A DNA stretch of 64,000 nucleotides from Tragulus kanchil (GCA_022376925.1 JAIOJX010000032.1:103284794-103348793); one strand, 5' to 3'; shown: positions 13,290-27,562, numbered from the stretch's first letter. Program-made: numbers and translations. Notes: generated by a model not told the origin, from the sequence alone.

Positions 13290-14220
13290 CTTTACTCCGG
13301 CCTTAGTTTTAAATTTATTCTGATTTTTTTTAACTTCTAGAATCAAATGACAGCTTTTGTTGGTCTCAATCTTTCTTATTTAATAGTAACAGCAATTAAA
13401 GCTATGGATTTTCCTCTAATGGGTGCTTTGACAGTATTTCACAGGATTTGATATAGATTTTTCATTGTAATTAATTTCTAAATGGACTGTAATTTCAAAC
13501 TAGATTTTTCCCTTAGACCCAAGAGCTTTGAAGAAGAGTACTTACTAATTTCCAAGTACTTGGTTTTGAGGATTATCCTTTCATTGTTAATGTCTTCTTT
13601 TATTGTACCCTGTTTAGAAAAAGTAACCTAAAATTTTCTATGTAGGGTGTTTTTAGTTTAGAGATTTTTAGAGATTTTCTTAGAAGACTGACTTTTTGGG
13701 GGGTGGGGGTTGAGGAGGGAGAGGGGCGGGCGGGCCACCTCTATTTAGAAGACCAACTTTTGTAAATGTTCCATGAGTATCTGAAAATAAGGTGGAGTAA
13801 AGCATATTCAAATCCTCCAAATAAATATCTATATGTCCTTATCTATCAAATTCTTAGACCTGTCCATTAAGAATTCCCAGTATGATTCCAGAAGTTTCTC
13901 ACTGTTATTTCGAGTGTGTGAAGGTTCATGATTTTTATAACTTCTTCATGGATTTTGTTGTTGATCATGATAAAATACTCATCTTTGTCTCATTTAATAT
14001 TTTTGCCTTGAATTCTATTTGGCTTGGTATTGGTATTACCACTTTTTCTTTTTGCAGTTGAGGATGAGAATGCCTCCATTCTGCTAAATCACTGCTGGAT
14101 ATATTCTTACATTTTATGTCTTCTCCTTTCTTCAACTCTTATGCTAAATCATTTTTCACTTGATTGGAGTATATCTCCCAGTAATATTTTCAGAAAAGAT
14201 ACATCTGGTATACACCCAAA
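13290..14220 (-). mobile_element. Old antisense L1 ORF2 remnant
   Basis: Segments such as 'atggattttcctctaatgggtgctttgacag', 'tggattttgttgttgatcat' and 'tgattggagtatatctccc' follow the order of L1 ORF2 read on the opposite strand. It is heavily mutated. A G-rich insertion sits at 13698-13734. Confidence 0.6.
13698..13734 (+). other. Potential G-quadruplex tract
   Basis: Six runs of three or more G lie within 37 bases (GGGGGG, GGGGG, GGG, GGGG, GGG, GGG) with short loops. This fits the G4 motif. Imperfect direct repeats (TTAGAAGACTGACTTTT and TTTAGAAGACCAACTTTT) flank it. Confidence 0.6.
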
Positions 14221-15236
14221 AATCCTCATGCATCTCTATTTGCACACGAACGATAGTTTGACTACACAGAGAATTCTACAGTCTCAAATCGTTTTCATGT
14301 TGCATAAACAGTGTTTCCTATCATTCATGCTTCAGAGGAGAGGCCCCAAACATGCCTGATTACCTTTTATTTAGGTTGTAGGTTGTCTTCTTAGGTCTCC
14401 TATTTGTAAGATTCTTATTTTACCTTTGAAACTCAGAAATTTCACCACACTTCTAGAGGACTGAATGCATATACTAACCTCCATCCTTCCTGAAATCTCA
14501 CTAAAACAGAAGTAAAGGAATACAAACCTAAAACCACATATCCACAAGGTCAAAAAGAACAGAAGCAGCTGCAGTAAGAATGTTTTGAAAGTTGAAAAGT
14601 AGATGGAAGAATGTTGTCTATGTTAGCATACCCAAGAAAGCCAAATCCCAAGCGAGCAGAGGTTAAAGCTAAGAATTCCCTCATTCCAAGAGACCGAGGG
14701 AATTGGCGGCACCAGGTACCTCTGGAAGTGGCAGGAAAGGCAGAACCAAAGCAGAGCTATTGACTGAAAGTCTGTGTAATATCAGCTTCCCTCTCCACTC
14801 TCTGCAGCCAGATGAGTGCCCTTAATAAATGGAGACTGCAGAATTTATTCTCTGAGATAGAGAGAATTCTCTGTATAGGATGACACTAGGCAGAGTCGAT
14901 GTCATGAGTATTCTATTTATTAATGAAATAGGGAATCAAATGGGAGTTTGGTCACTAAATATGGAAGCCACTAGGTTCTTTTCTCCTGCATAAAGAGCTC
15001 TGACTCACATCATAAACAGCCCAGGGTCACATCTCCCAGAAGAACTTTGCTCCGGCCAAAGCCAAGAGGAAAAGATCTAACATCACTGACATTGAAATTC
15101 CTCCAGTGAAAATACCCAGCTTGGTCATGCTATGGTGAAACCCATGATCAACAAGTGCATCAGAAAAAAAAATGTCCTGGAGTCTTCAGCAGGATTTTCA
15201 ATTGGACATGAATGCACACTTAAGGATCACCAGAGG
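14221..15236. other. CIMAP2 intron sequence, no gene recognised
   Basis: AT-rich intronic sequence. No exon-like or repeat signature was recognised with confidence. Confidence 0.45.
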
Positions 15237-15536
15237 AGCTTCCCTAGTTCAGTGGCTAAGAATATGCCTTGCAATGCAGGGGACACCAGTTCAATTCCTG
15301 GTCCAGGAAGATCCCACATGACTTGAGGCAACTGAACCTGTGCATCACAACTATTGGGCCCACCGGCTAGAGCCCCTGAGCCACAACGACTGCATGCCAG
15401 TGCTCTGCAACAAAAGAAACCATTGCAAGAAGAAGCCTGCACTCTGCAACTAAAGAGTAGCCCTCACTCTCAACAGCTAGAGAAACCCGTGTGCAGCAAC
15501 GAAGACTCAGTGCAGTCAGTAAATAAATAAATTAGA
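15237..15536 (+). mobile_element. CHR-type SINE
   Basis: It starts 'gagcttccctagttcagtgg', carries the tRNA-like segment 'gttcaattcctggtcc' and ends in an AAATAAATAAATT tail. D5 repeats its 3' part at 16362-16621. Confidence 0.9.
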
Positions 15537-16026
15537 AAAATGATTACCAGATATTTGAGAAATTTTTTTCATATGGAAGGTTGAGGCCAAAACAAATTTT
15601 TTTTTAAAAAAATGAGAGAGAGCGAGAGAGACAATGTCTTAATGATATATTGAAAAGATAAGAAAGCATTATATCCATGAATAAGAGCATGCTGTTACTA
15701 AAAGGAACATTCAGAAGACAAAAATAACTCTTTGAAGTTAAAATATGAACTCAGAAATGAAAAACTCAGTGAACAAATGAGAACATTTCTCATCATCTGA
15801 AAACAAGCAGCAGCTCAGCTATACCCAGGGCAGAACCAAACACAGAACAGGTCTTTCAAATGAACCAACAAATGAAAGAGCAGATAAGAAAATCCTTCTT
15901 TCCAACTTATGACCTATCTTTTGAGCCTCGTGGCACAGTCCTCCATATCCAAGAGCCCAGTTGAGTCAGGACTTCATGAACCATAAACTTGAGCCCCAGG
16001 GAGAATCATGCACCAGCTGACCGTCA

Positions 16027-16240
16027 GACACTTTATTCTTTGGCTTATGTGGGCCTCCCATTGCAGTAGCCTCTCTTGTTGCAGAGCACCAGCTCTGGGC
16101 ACCAGAGCACTGGCTCATAATTGGACACACGGTCCAGCCTCTCCATGGCACGTCGGATCTTCCCAGGCCAAGGATCGAACCACCGCCACCTGCACTGCGA
16201 GGCAGACTCTCTACCCACTGGACCACCAGGGAAACCCTTG
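16027..16240 (-). mobile_element. tRNA-derived SINE, minus strand
   Basis: This is the reverse complement of the SINE type seen at 506-770, ending 'ggaccaccagggaaacc' in plus orientation. D5 repeats it at 17112-17325. Confidence 0.9.
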
Positions 16241-17111
16241 GCATCTTTTAAACAAGGAAAAATCCCTCTCTTTCCTTTATTCCTATAATATGTCGCTATA
16301 ACTGCTAAGCACAAAAGGAACTCGTGTTATATCAAGCTAGTCAGAATTTCTCAGATTTGCTCAGGGGACACCAGTTCAATTCCTGGTCCAGGAAGATCCC
16401 ACATGACTTGAGGCAACTGAACCTGTGCATCACAACTATTGGGCCCACCGGCTAGAGCCCCTGAGCCACAACGACTGCATGCCAGTGCTCTGCAACAAAA
16501 GAAACCATTGCAAGAAGAAGCCTGCACTCTGCAACTAAAGAGTAGCCCTCACTCTCAACAGCTAGAGAAACCCGTGTGCAGCAACGAAGACTCAGTGCAG
16601 TCAGTAAATAAATAAATTAGAAAAATGATTACCAGATATTTGAGAAATTTTTTTCATATGGAAGGTTGAGGCCAAAACAAATTTTTTTTTAAAAAAATGA
16701 GAGAGAGCGAGAGAGACAATGTCTTAATGATATATTGAAAAGATAAGAAAGCATTATATCCATGAATAAGAGCATGCTGTTACTAAAAGGAACATTCAGA
16801 AGACAAAAATAACTCTTTGAAGTTAAAATATGAACTCAGAAATGAAAAACTCAGTGAACAAATGAGAACATTTCTCATCATCTGAAAACAAGCAGCAGCT
16901 CAGCTATACCCAGGGCAGAACCAAACACAGAACAGGTCTTTCAAATGAACCAACAAATGAAAGAGCAGATAAGAAAATCCTTCTTTCCAACTTATGACCT
17001 ATCTTTTGAGCCTCGTGGCACAGTCCTCCATATCCAAGAGCCCAGTTGAGTCAGGACTTCATGAACCATAAACTTGAGCCCCAGGGAGAATCATGCACCA
17101 GCTGACCGTCA

Positions 17112-17325
17112 GACACTTTATTCTTTGGCTTATGTGGGCCTCCCATTGCAGTAGCCTCTCTTGTTGCAGAGCACCAGCTCTGGGCACCAGAGCACTGGCT
17201 CATAATTGGACACACGGTCCAGCCTCTCCATGGCACGTCGGATCTTCCCAGGCCAAGGATCGAACCACCGCCACCTGCACTGCGAGGCAGACTCTCTACC
17301 CACTGGACCACCAGGGAAACCCTTG
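17112..17325 (-). mobile_element. tRNA-derived SINE, minus strand (D5 copy)
   Basis: This is identical to the SINE at 16027-16240, offset 1085. Confidence 0.9.
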
Positions 17326-17639
17326 GCATCTTTTAAACAAGGAAAAATCCCTCTCTTTCCTTTATTCCTATAATATGTCGCTATAACTGAATGTTTAACA
17401 ATAAGCACAAAAAGGAACTCGTGTTATATCAAGCTAGTCAGAATTTCTCAGATTTGCTCAGAGTGGGGGAGAATTTTCTATATAAAACAAATATTATATC
17501 ATAAAATTAACCGCATTTAGTATAGTCACAATATTGTGAGGATTTCTTAAAGCCTAATAAACAAAGTATTTACAATAAAGGAGCCATAACCTTTAAAAAT
17601 ACCACTTTTAAAACATTCTCATTTCTGTAACTTCTTACT

Positions 17640-18290
17640 TTGGCAATGTATCTTTAATGGAATTGTTATTCTCCTATTTTTAATATTCATATGCATTTAC
17701 TCTTTCAGACAAAGCTTATAATAAATATATTCAGTTCACCCTACCATCCCCCTTACAATTTGATAAAAATGGAACTAAATGTATACATCAGTGGAAAGAA
17801 TTACTGTTTTTCTAATAGACTTTTCATCGATGAACACAGTATTCTCTCCAGCTATTTAGGCCTTTCTAACATCTTTTAATAAAGATTTATATTGTCTTCA
17901 TTTATACCTTGTATATACTTTACTAAGTTTATCCCCATGCATGTTATTGTTTGTGTGCCTAATAGGAACAGAATCGAGTTCTTTTACTCAGTTAAGTTTT
18001 CTACTTGTTGTGGCTGTAATATCAGGAAACTGTTTATACACATTACTGCACTTCCTTCCTTGGTGTTAGAGTTTTAAAATGAACTCTCTCAGATTTCTTT
18101 AGATAAGCACACATATCATTATAAATTGTAATGATTTTTGCTCTTCTTTACTAATGTCTTCATTCCTGACTTACTATGTTCGCTAGAACCTCCAGAACAA
18201 TGTTGAGCACCACCAGTGATGTAAGCATCTCTTTGTTCTTACCTCACAAGAAATCTCTAGTATTTCACTCTCTCATTTGATGTTTTGGGG
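17640..18290 (-). mobile_element. Antisense L1 remnant
   Basis: The region 'agaacctccagaacaatgttgagcaccaccagtgatg' and the preceding AT-rich text follow the complement of L1 ORF2. The right part recurs in D6. It is not coding. Confidence 0.65.
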
Positions 18291-20318
18291 CTCCCCTTTC
18301 AAAGCTCCCACCCTCCCTCAGGACTCAAATGCCTCCCTATTTCTCTCCTGTCTGTATCCAGTCTCTGTCCTAGTAAGGCTTTTCCGTCAGTCTTTGACAC
18401 CAAAGGGTGATTTAAGCCATTGCAGTTTCTTTTCCTGGGTCATGTACATTTCCAGCCTCTGTGAAAAACATAACCCTTGTATAAACAAGACTCTGGCAAG
18501 CACAGCAGAGCTAAGGGCAGGGGACACCAAAACTTACAAAATACTTGAGAATGTCATCCACAGTGCAGGGCACGTTTACATGTGATCTCCTTTAATCCTT
18601 TAAGCTGACTCCACAAAGTGACTATTTTGTTCAGTCTCACTTTTCAGATGAAAGTCTGTCTCCAAATAACATTTCCCATGTCACATAGCTAAGTAGGAGA
18701 CACAGAATTCTGAGCCGGGTTCTAAGGGAAATCCTGTAACAGTCACAGGCCTGAATGTTGGATATTTTAATAGTGGTGAAAGGAAACATTTGGACCCAAG
18801 GGGAGGCAGGTGTGCAGAGAGAGAAAATTGAGGGTCCCGTGGCAGCAAGCCAGCCTTCCCTTCTCTAGAGCCCTTTGCTGAACAAACGGTATGTCGGATG
18901 GGGCTCTGCTGACAGATGCCAGGGGGTGGGTGGCCTTGCAGAATCAGAGCAAGGCACCCTTCCCAGCACTGCGTCCCCCAAGCCCTTAAACGGACAGTCC
19001 TTACAGGGCGTCCATGTGTGGGAAGGACCCTGATCTAGGGGGAAAGGACCGGAGTCTAACCCCAGCTCTATCACCACCAGCTGTGTGGCCTTGGGCAAGC
19101 TGATCCTCTCTCTGGTCCTGGCTGAACACTTGTAGAAGAGCTAACCACCTTGGTTAGAAAGGGCAAGAACACAAAAGTGGAACACGTGGCTTTCAATGAT
19201 GAACCTTTTTCCTTCCTGCAATTCACAGGAACTAATTATTTTACTATGTTCTAGAACTCCAGAACAATGTTGAGCACCACCAGTGATGTAAGCATCTCTT
19301 TGTTCTTACCTCACAAGAAATCTCTAGTATTTCACTCTCTCATTTGATGTTTTGGGGCTCCCCTTTCAAAGCTCCCACCCTCCCTCAGGACTCAAATGCC
19401 TCCCTATTTCTCTCCTGTCTGTATCCAGTCTCTGTCCTAGTAAGGCTTTTCCGTCAGTCTTTGACACCAAAGGGTGATTTAAGCCATTGCAGTTTCTTTT
19501 CCTGGGTCATGTACATTTCCAGCCTCTGTGAAAAACATAACCCTTGTATAAACAAGACTCTGGCAAGCACAGCAGAGCTAAGGGCAGGGGACACCAAAAC
19601 TTACAAAATACTTGAGAATGTCATCCACAGTGCAGGGCACGTTTACATGTGATCTCCTTTAATCCTTTAAGCTGACTCCACAAAGTGACTATTTTGTTCA
19701 GTCTCACTTTTCAGATGAAAGTCTGTCTCCAAATAACATTTCCCATGTCACATAGCTAAGTAGGAGACACAGAATTCTGAGCCGGGTTCTAAGGGAAATC
19801 CTGTAACAGTCACAGGCCTGAATGTTGGATATTTTAATAGTGGTGAAAGGAAACATTTGGACCCAAGGGGAGGCAGGTGTGCAGAGAGAGAAAATTGAGG
19901 GTCCCGTGGCAGCAAGCCAGCCTTCCCTTCTCTAGAGCCCTTTGCTGAACAAACGGTATGTCGGATGGGGCTCTGCTGACAGATGCCAGGGGGTGGGTGG
20001 CCTTGCAGAATCAGAGCAAGGCACCCTTCCCAGCACTGCGTCCCCCAAGCCCTTAAACGGACAGTCCTTACAGGGCGTCCATGTGTGGGAAGGACCCTGA
20101 TCTAGGGGGAAAGGACCGGAGTCTAACCCCAGCTCTATCACCACCAGCTGTGTGGCCTTGGGCAAGCTGATCCTCTCTCTGGTCCTGGCTGAACACTTGT
20201 AGAAGAGCTAACCACCTTGGTTAGAAAGGGCAAGAACACAAAAGTGGAACACGTGGCTTTCAATAACAACAAAGATGAACCTTTTTTTCCTTCCTGCAAT
20301 TCACAGGAACTAATTATT
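18172..20318. repeat. Direct duplication D6, offset 1067
   Basis: An L1 tail and MIR-bearing segment at 18172-19242 recurs at 19243-20318. The right end of copy 1 (19195-19245) has lost a CAACAAAGA-type stretch and several T residues relative to copy 2. Confidence 0.95.
18537..18735 (+). repeat. MIR-like remnant
   Basis: It has the MIR order: 'cagtgcagggcacgtttacatgtgatctcctttaatcc', then 'cttttcagatga' and 'catagctaagtaggagaca'. D6 repeats it at 19604-19802. Another MIR piece, 'ctgtgtggccttgggcaagc', occurs at 19078-19100, 20145-20167 and 21279-21300. Confidence 0.75.
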
Positions 20319-20618
20319 TTTACTTTTATTTTAAACTTTTTTTTTGGGCCACTTCTATTGGTCTTTCATTTATTTATTTTCATCCATCTTTGTTCTTTGG
20401 CCTGTGTGGGCCTCCCATTACAGTGGCCTTTCTCGTCACAGAGCGCCGGCTCTGGGCGCATGCGCTCCAGAGCTCCGGCTCGGTAATTGGACACATTGGT
20501 CCAGCAGCTCCACGGCACGTGGAATCCTCCCAGGCCAGGGATCAAACCTGTGCCCCTTGCACTGCAAGGCAGTGTCCTTATCCAGTGGACCACCAGGGAA
20601 GCCCCCTAATTATTTTTA
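20310..20618 (-). mobile_element. SINE, minus strand, with target-site duplications
   Basis: The body is 20323-20605. The target-site duplication CTAATTATTTTTA lies at 20310-20322 and 20606-20618. D7 repeats the whole element at 21442-21750. Confidence 0.92.
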
Positions 20619-21441
20619 AGTACACGAACAAAAAAGGAAGAAGAGGTATCAGGGGACAAGGGTGTTTACATATTTTAGGGAAATGCGAAGTGCAGAGCAG
20701 AGAGGGCCTAAGAGCAAGCTGTCTGCAGTGGGCAGAGCCAATGAGGAGCTGGCCAGCTCCTGTCACCAGCAATCACATTCACCACCACCCCTACCCGCCA
20801 GAGTGCAGGATTCTCGTCTAGAGAAGCTGGATGGTCCCACCGAACACACCTAGAAATATTGACTTTAGGGTCTCCCAGTGGAATGACCAGATCGCCACCT
20901 CATCACTCTCAGTGAAGCCCTACCCAGACTCACAGCATTTCTTAGTGATATCCTCTCAAATAGGAGCAAAGGAAAGGAAAAAAAAAGGAACCTGGAAGAA
21001 GTGGAGACAATGCAGGGAGCCAAAGGAAATGGCACGATGACCATCCCTGTCATCATTCAGTGAAAGAAGACACTGCATACAGAACTGGGGGCTAGTAGAA
21101 GATAAAAAGGCAATCGACACTGCAAAAGAACCCTCAGAAACTTAGACAGATGAGAATCAAAGTTTCAAAAGGCAATAGCAGGGTCTGGAAATTTGCCAGA
21201 AAGTGCCCGGGTCCATGTGGGAAGGACCCTGATCTAGGGGGAAAGGACCGGAGTCTAACCCCAGCTCTATCACCACCAGCTGTGTGGCCTTGGGCAAGCT
21301 GATCCTCTCTCTGGTCCTGGCTGAACACTTGTAGAAGAGCTAACCACCTTGGTTAGAAAGGGCAAGAACACAAAAGTGGAACACGTGGCTTTCAATAACA
21401 ACAAAGATGAACCTTTTTTTCCTTCCTGCAATTCACAGGAA

Positions 21442-21750
21442 CTAATTATTTTTACTTTTATTTTAAACTTTTTTTTTGGGCCACTTCTATTGGTCTTTCA
21501 TTTATTTATTTTCATCCATCTTTGTTCTTTGGCCTGTGTGGGCCTCCCATTACAGTGGCCTTTCTCGTCACAGAGCGCCGGCTCTGGGCGCATGCGCTCC
21601 AGAGCTCCGGCTCGGTAATTGGACACATTGGTCCAGCAGCTCCACGGCACGTGGAATCCTCCCAGGCCAGGGATCAAACCTGTGCCCCTTGCACTGCAAG
21701 GCAGTGTCCTTATCCAGTGGACCACCAGGGAAGCCCCCTAATTATTTTTA
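21442..21750 (-). mobile_element. SINE, minus strand (D7 copy)
   Basis: This is the same element and target-site duplications as at 20310-20618, offset 1132. Confidence 0.92.
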
Positions 21751-22571
21751 AGTACACGAACAAAAAAGGAAGAAGAGGTATCAGGGGACAAGGGTGTTTA
21801 CATATTTTAGGGAAATGCGAAGTGCAGAGCAGAGAGGGCCTAAGAGCAAGCTGTCTGCAGTGGGCAGAGCCAATGAGGAGCTGGCCAGCTCCTGTCACCA
21901 GCAATCACATTCACCACCACCCCTACCCGCCAGAGTGCAGGATTCTCGTCTAGAGAAGCTGGATGGTCCCACCGAACACACCTAGAAATATTGACTTTAG
22001 GGTCTCCCAGTGGAATGACCAGATCGCCACCTCATCACTCTCAGTGAAGCCCTACCCAGACTCACAGCATTTCTTAGTGATATCCTCTCAAATAGGAGCA
22101 AAGGAAAGGAAAAAAAAAGGAACCTGGAAGAAGTGGAGACAATGCAGGGAGCCAAAGGAAATGGCACGATGACCATCCCTGTCATCATTCAGTGAAAGAA
22201 GACACTGCATACAGAACTGGGGGCTAGTAGAAGATAAAAAGGCAATCGACACTGCAAAAGAACCCTCAGAAACTTAGACAGATGAGAATCAAAGTTTCAA
22301 AAGGCAATAGCAGGGTCTGGAAATTTGCCAGAAAGTAGGACAGAAAGAGCAGAAATAAGAAACAAGGGGGGAAAAAAAGATAAAAATAGAGTGTCAAACC
22401 AGAATGTCTACCATTCGTCTAAAAAAGAACAGAGAGAGGAAATCACCAAAGACAAAAATACCAAAAAAAAAAAAAAATCCCAGAATGGAAGGTCCTGAGT
22501 TTCCAAAAGGAAAGAATCTGTTCAGAACCCAAAACAATGGATGAAAATAAACTCGCACTAAATTCATCATC

Positions 22572-22750
22572 TGGGGCTTCCCTGGTGGTTCAAAATTGGG
22601 TGCAATCTCTGGGTTGGGAGAAGCCCCTGGAGCTGGAAACCATTACCCACTCCAGAACTCTCGCCTGGAGAATCCCATGGACAGAGGAGCCTGGCAGGAT
22701 ACAGTCCATTGGATCACCAAGAGTCAGACACGACTGAGCAGCAACACTTT
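22572..22750 (+). mobile_element. Bov-A/Bov-tA type element
   Basis: A 'ggcttccctggtgg' SINE start runs into Bov-A sequence ('ctggagaatcccatggacagag', then 'agtcagacacgactgagca'). D8 repeats the last 65 bases at 23794-23858. Confidence 0.85.
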
Positions 22751-23082
22751 CACGTTATTCTTCAGATCTGTTATCATGAAATTTCAGCACACAAGGGACA
22801 GTGGGACAGACACAGGATCCTGCACACTCCCAAAGAAGAAGGTGCAGGTGGCATACAAAGGACAGGAAACCAAGATGGCACTGAGATTCTTAAAAACTAC
22901 ACTTGAAGGTCGAAGGCAAAGGAGCAAAGCCTTCAGAATCCCCAGGGAGAATTATTGACCAACTGTGCAGGGAGGAAAATAATCTTTTTCAGGCAACTCT
23001 ATCAAAAATGTCACCTTCCATTCTAAGGAATCCACCAAAACAAGGGTGTCAATCAAGAAGGAAGACATAGGTCTAATTTGAT

Positions 23083-23084
<2 letters not shown>

Positions 23085-23158
<74 letters not shown>
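23085..23158. repeat. (AT)n(AC)n compound microsatellite
   Basis: An AT tract of 27 bases is followed by a CA tract of 40 bases and a short TA tract. D8 repeats it at 24192-24266 with identical tract lengths. Confidence 0.95.
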
Positions 23159-24189
23159 AAACCTGGTTTTCCCTGAGAGATCTGATCCCCCAGAATATGG
23201 TCTTCATGTTTCACCAGAATTTCCTACAATGACACTTCCATTTCTAAAGGTCATGTTTATTCACCTTTTAACTACTGGAATTGAGATTATATGGAATTGA
23301 TGGCATGGCATCTGAGGTCAATGAAACATGGTGCCAGCTAACATTCACAGACTGCTTTCCAGTTAGTCATGTATTCCACGCATGCTTTTTCTTTAGGCCT
23401 CACAACTACTTCCTGAGATGAATTTTGCCAGCCTGTTTCAGCACCAAGAAACAGATGCCCCGTGGCAACGCCACTCAAGGCAATCCTAGACTGTGGGGGT
23501 TGTGGGTGGAGTGAGTGTTCAGGAAGTTCCTTTTCTCCTCACCACAGGGGCAGACAGAGTATCTTACCTGGGTCTCCACAGTTCTCTACTTGCTTGACAT
23601 CAGCGAGGTTGATCGCTGTGCCCTACCTCCACAGCCAGTAAGCGTCTGAACTCTTTCCATGGCCACAGCTGTTTGGCTGGCACTGTGACAGCAGCCATGC
23701 TCCCATGACTCCCAGCACGAGATGAAGGAACCCGCTGCCCAGCCCAGAGCAAGCTCCTCTGTGCCCTGGCCCTCTGCAGGAAAACCCCTGGCAGGAGCCT
23801 GGCAGGATACAGTCCATTGGATCACCAAGAGTCAGACACGACTGAGCAGCAACACTTTCACGTTATTCTTCAGATCTGTTATCATGAAATTTCAGCACAC
23901 AAGGGACAGTGGGACAGACACAGGATCCTGCACACTCCCAAAGAAGAAGGTGCAGGTGGCATACAAAGGACAGGAAACCAAGATGGCACTGAGATTCTTA
24001 AAAACTACACTTGAAGGTCGAAGGCAAAGGAGCAAAGCCTTCAGAATCCCCAGGGAGAATTATTGACCAACTGTGCAGGAAGAAAATAATCTTTTTCAGG
24101 CAACTCTATCAAAAATGTCACCTTCCATTCTAAGGAATCCACCAAAACAAGGGTGTCAATCAAGAAGGAAGACATAGGTCTAATTTGAT

Positions 24190-24265
<76 letters not shown>

Positions 24266-24266
24266 A
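24190..24266. repeat. (AT)n(AC)n microsatellite (D8 copy)
   Basis: The tract lengths are the same as at 23085-23158 (27 and 40 bases). Confidence 0.95.
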
Positions 24267-24905
24267 AACCTGGTTTTCCCTGAGAGATCTGATCCCCCAG
24301 AATATGGTCTTCATGTTTCACCAGAATTTCCTACAATGACACTTCCATTTCTAAAGGTCATGTTTATTCACCTTTTAACTACTGGAATTGAGATTATATG
24401 GAATTGATGGCATGGCATCTGAGGTCAATGAAACATGGTGCCAGCTAACATTCACAGACTGCTTTCCAGTTAGTCATGTATTCCACGCATGCTTTTTCTT
24501 TAGGCCTCACAACTACTTCCTGAGATGAATTTTGCCAGCCTGTTTCAGCACCAAGAAACAGATGCCCCGTGGCAACGCCACTCAAGGCAATCCTAGACTG
24601 TGGGGGTTGTGGGTGGAGTGAGTGTTCAGGAAGTTCCTTTTCTCCTCACCACAGGGGCAGACAGAGTATCTTACCTGGGTCTCCACAGTTCTCTACTTGC
24701 TTGACATCAGCGAGGTTGATCGCTGTGCCCTACCTCCCACAGCCAGTAAGCGTCTGAACTCTTTCCATGGCCACAGCTGTTTGGCTGGCACTGTGACAGC
24801 AGCCATGCTCCCATGACTCCCAGCACGAGATGAAGGAACCCGCTGCCCAGCCCAGAGCAAGCTCCTCTGTGCCCTGGCCCTCTGCTGGAGCCCCAGCGGC
24901 ACTCA

Positions 24906-25139
<234 letters not shown>

Positions 25140-26019
25140 TTACAGACTGAACTATGTTCCCCAGGCGAGTTCTAACCCCCGGGGAACACCTCAGGAACCT
25201 ACCATCCCACTCTGGTCCCCTCTTCACTCCCACTCCCGGGGTCTTTTTTGGGGTCTGTGACATGAATTTGAAACAGACACTGTTCTCCTGAGAGCGTGTG
25301 AGAACCTCGGAGTTAAGCTCTATGGTCCTTGTTGCTGTTTGTGATGACTGATAGGTAATTTCTTGGACACATGTGCGTACGTTTATATTCAGAGGAAATT
25401 ATGGTCTGCACTGTCTGTTAAAGATCTTGACTGATTTTTTAAAAAATACACAGCTGTTCGAAATCAGGCAAAAGGAACCTGAGCTCATGGAAATCAGGAC
25501 AGGAGTCACCTGCTGGGGAGGGTGGTTGGAGGGGTGGCCCTGCTGTATGGGGAAACACTCTTCAGCCCTCTGGTGGGGGGAGGGGGGCCGTTACATGAAG
25601 AGTCTATTTTGTGACAAGTCTCGGGGCTCTTCACCTGGGTCTCATGTCCCTTTTATGGATATCAGACCCCAGGCGAAGGTGGGCTTAAAAAGTGAAGGGT
25701 AGGAATGAGAAACAGAATGAGGCTGAGGCCCAGTGCCATATGGCAAGTGAAGAAGGCAGACATGTGACCCCAAGAGCTGAGACGTGTTATAAGAACACCA
25801 ACAAACCGAAGATGACATCCTATATGAGGACGTGGCTGACCGTGGTCAGAAGGGTCCTCACTTAACCAGAGATGAGAAATGAGCCAACGCCCTCAGCTCT
25901 CCCCCAGGGCCCCATGCAAGCTGGCCACTGTGACAGCAGCCATGCCCATGACTCCAAAGGGGTCCCAGGGGCAAGCTCCTCTGTGCCCTGGCCCTCTGCT
26001 GGAGCCCCAGCGGCACTCA

Positions 26020-26253
<234 letters not shown>

Positions 26254-27102
26254 TTACAGACTGAACTATGTTCCCCAGGCGAGTTCTAACCCCCGGGGAA
26301 CACCTCAGGAACCTACCATCCCACTCTGGTCCCCTCTTCACTCCCACTCCCGGGGTCTTTTTGGAGTCTGTGACATGAATTTGAAACAGACACTGTTCTC
26401 CTGAGAGCGTGTGAGAACCTCGGAGTTAAGCTCTATGGTCCTTGTTGCTGTTTGTGATGACTGATAGGTAATTTCTTGGACACATGTGCGTACGTTTATA
26501 TTCAGAGGAAATTATGGTCTGCACTGTCTGTTAAAGATCTTGACTGATTTTTTAAAAAATACACAGCTGTTCGAAATCAGGCAAAAGGAACCTGAGCTCA
26601 TGGAAATCAGGACAGGAGTCACCTGCTGGGGAGGGTGGTTGGAGGGGTGGCCCTGCTGTATGGGGAAACACTCTTCAGCCCTCTGGTGGGGGGAGGGGGG
26701 CCGTTACATGAAGAGTCTATTTTGTGACAAGTCTCGGGGCTCTTCACCTGGGTCTCATGTCCCTTTTATGGATATCAGACCCCAGGCGAAGGTGGGCTTA
26801 AAAAGTGAAGGGTAGGAATGAGAAACAGAATGAGGCTGAGGCCCAGTGCCATATGGCAAGTGAAGAAGGCAGACATGTGACCCCAAGAGCTGAGACGTGT
26901 TATAAGAACACCAACAAACCGAAGATGACATCCTATATGAGGACGTGGCTGACCGTGGTCAGAAGGGTCCTCACTTAACCAGAGATGAGAAATGAGCCAA
27001 CGCCCTCAGCTATCCCCCAGGGCCCCAAGACAAACACAAACAGAAGGGAGGAAGCATTCCCCCAGAAAATAAAAGTGGGATGTCTCTGGTAATGCCCATG
27101 AG

Positions 27103-27562
<460 letters not shown>

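Larger units (their letters stand above)
15277..17447. repeat. Direct duplication D5, offset 1085
   Basis: 15277-16361 recurs at 16362-17447. The first copy lacks about 12 bases (ACTGCTAAG versus ACTGAATGTTTAACAATAAG) near its right end at 16305. The joint falls inside a SINE, so the second copy of that SINE is 5'-truncated. Confidence 0.95.
20079..22336. repeat. Direct duplication D7, offset 1132
   Basis: 20089-21204 recurs at 21221-22336, including a complete minus-strand SINE with its target-site duplications. Six extra bases (GCCCGG) sit at the joint near 21205. The first 200 bases also overlap D6, giving three copies of the 19022-19130 segment. Confidence 0.95.
22686..24886. repeat. Direct duplication D8, offset 1108
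   Basis: 22686-23778 recurs at 23794-24886, including an (AT)n(AC)n microsatellite of identical length in both copies. About 15 bases at the joint (23779-23793) are not accounted for by either copy. Confidence 0.95.
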
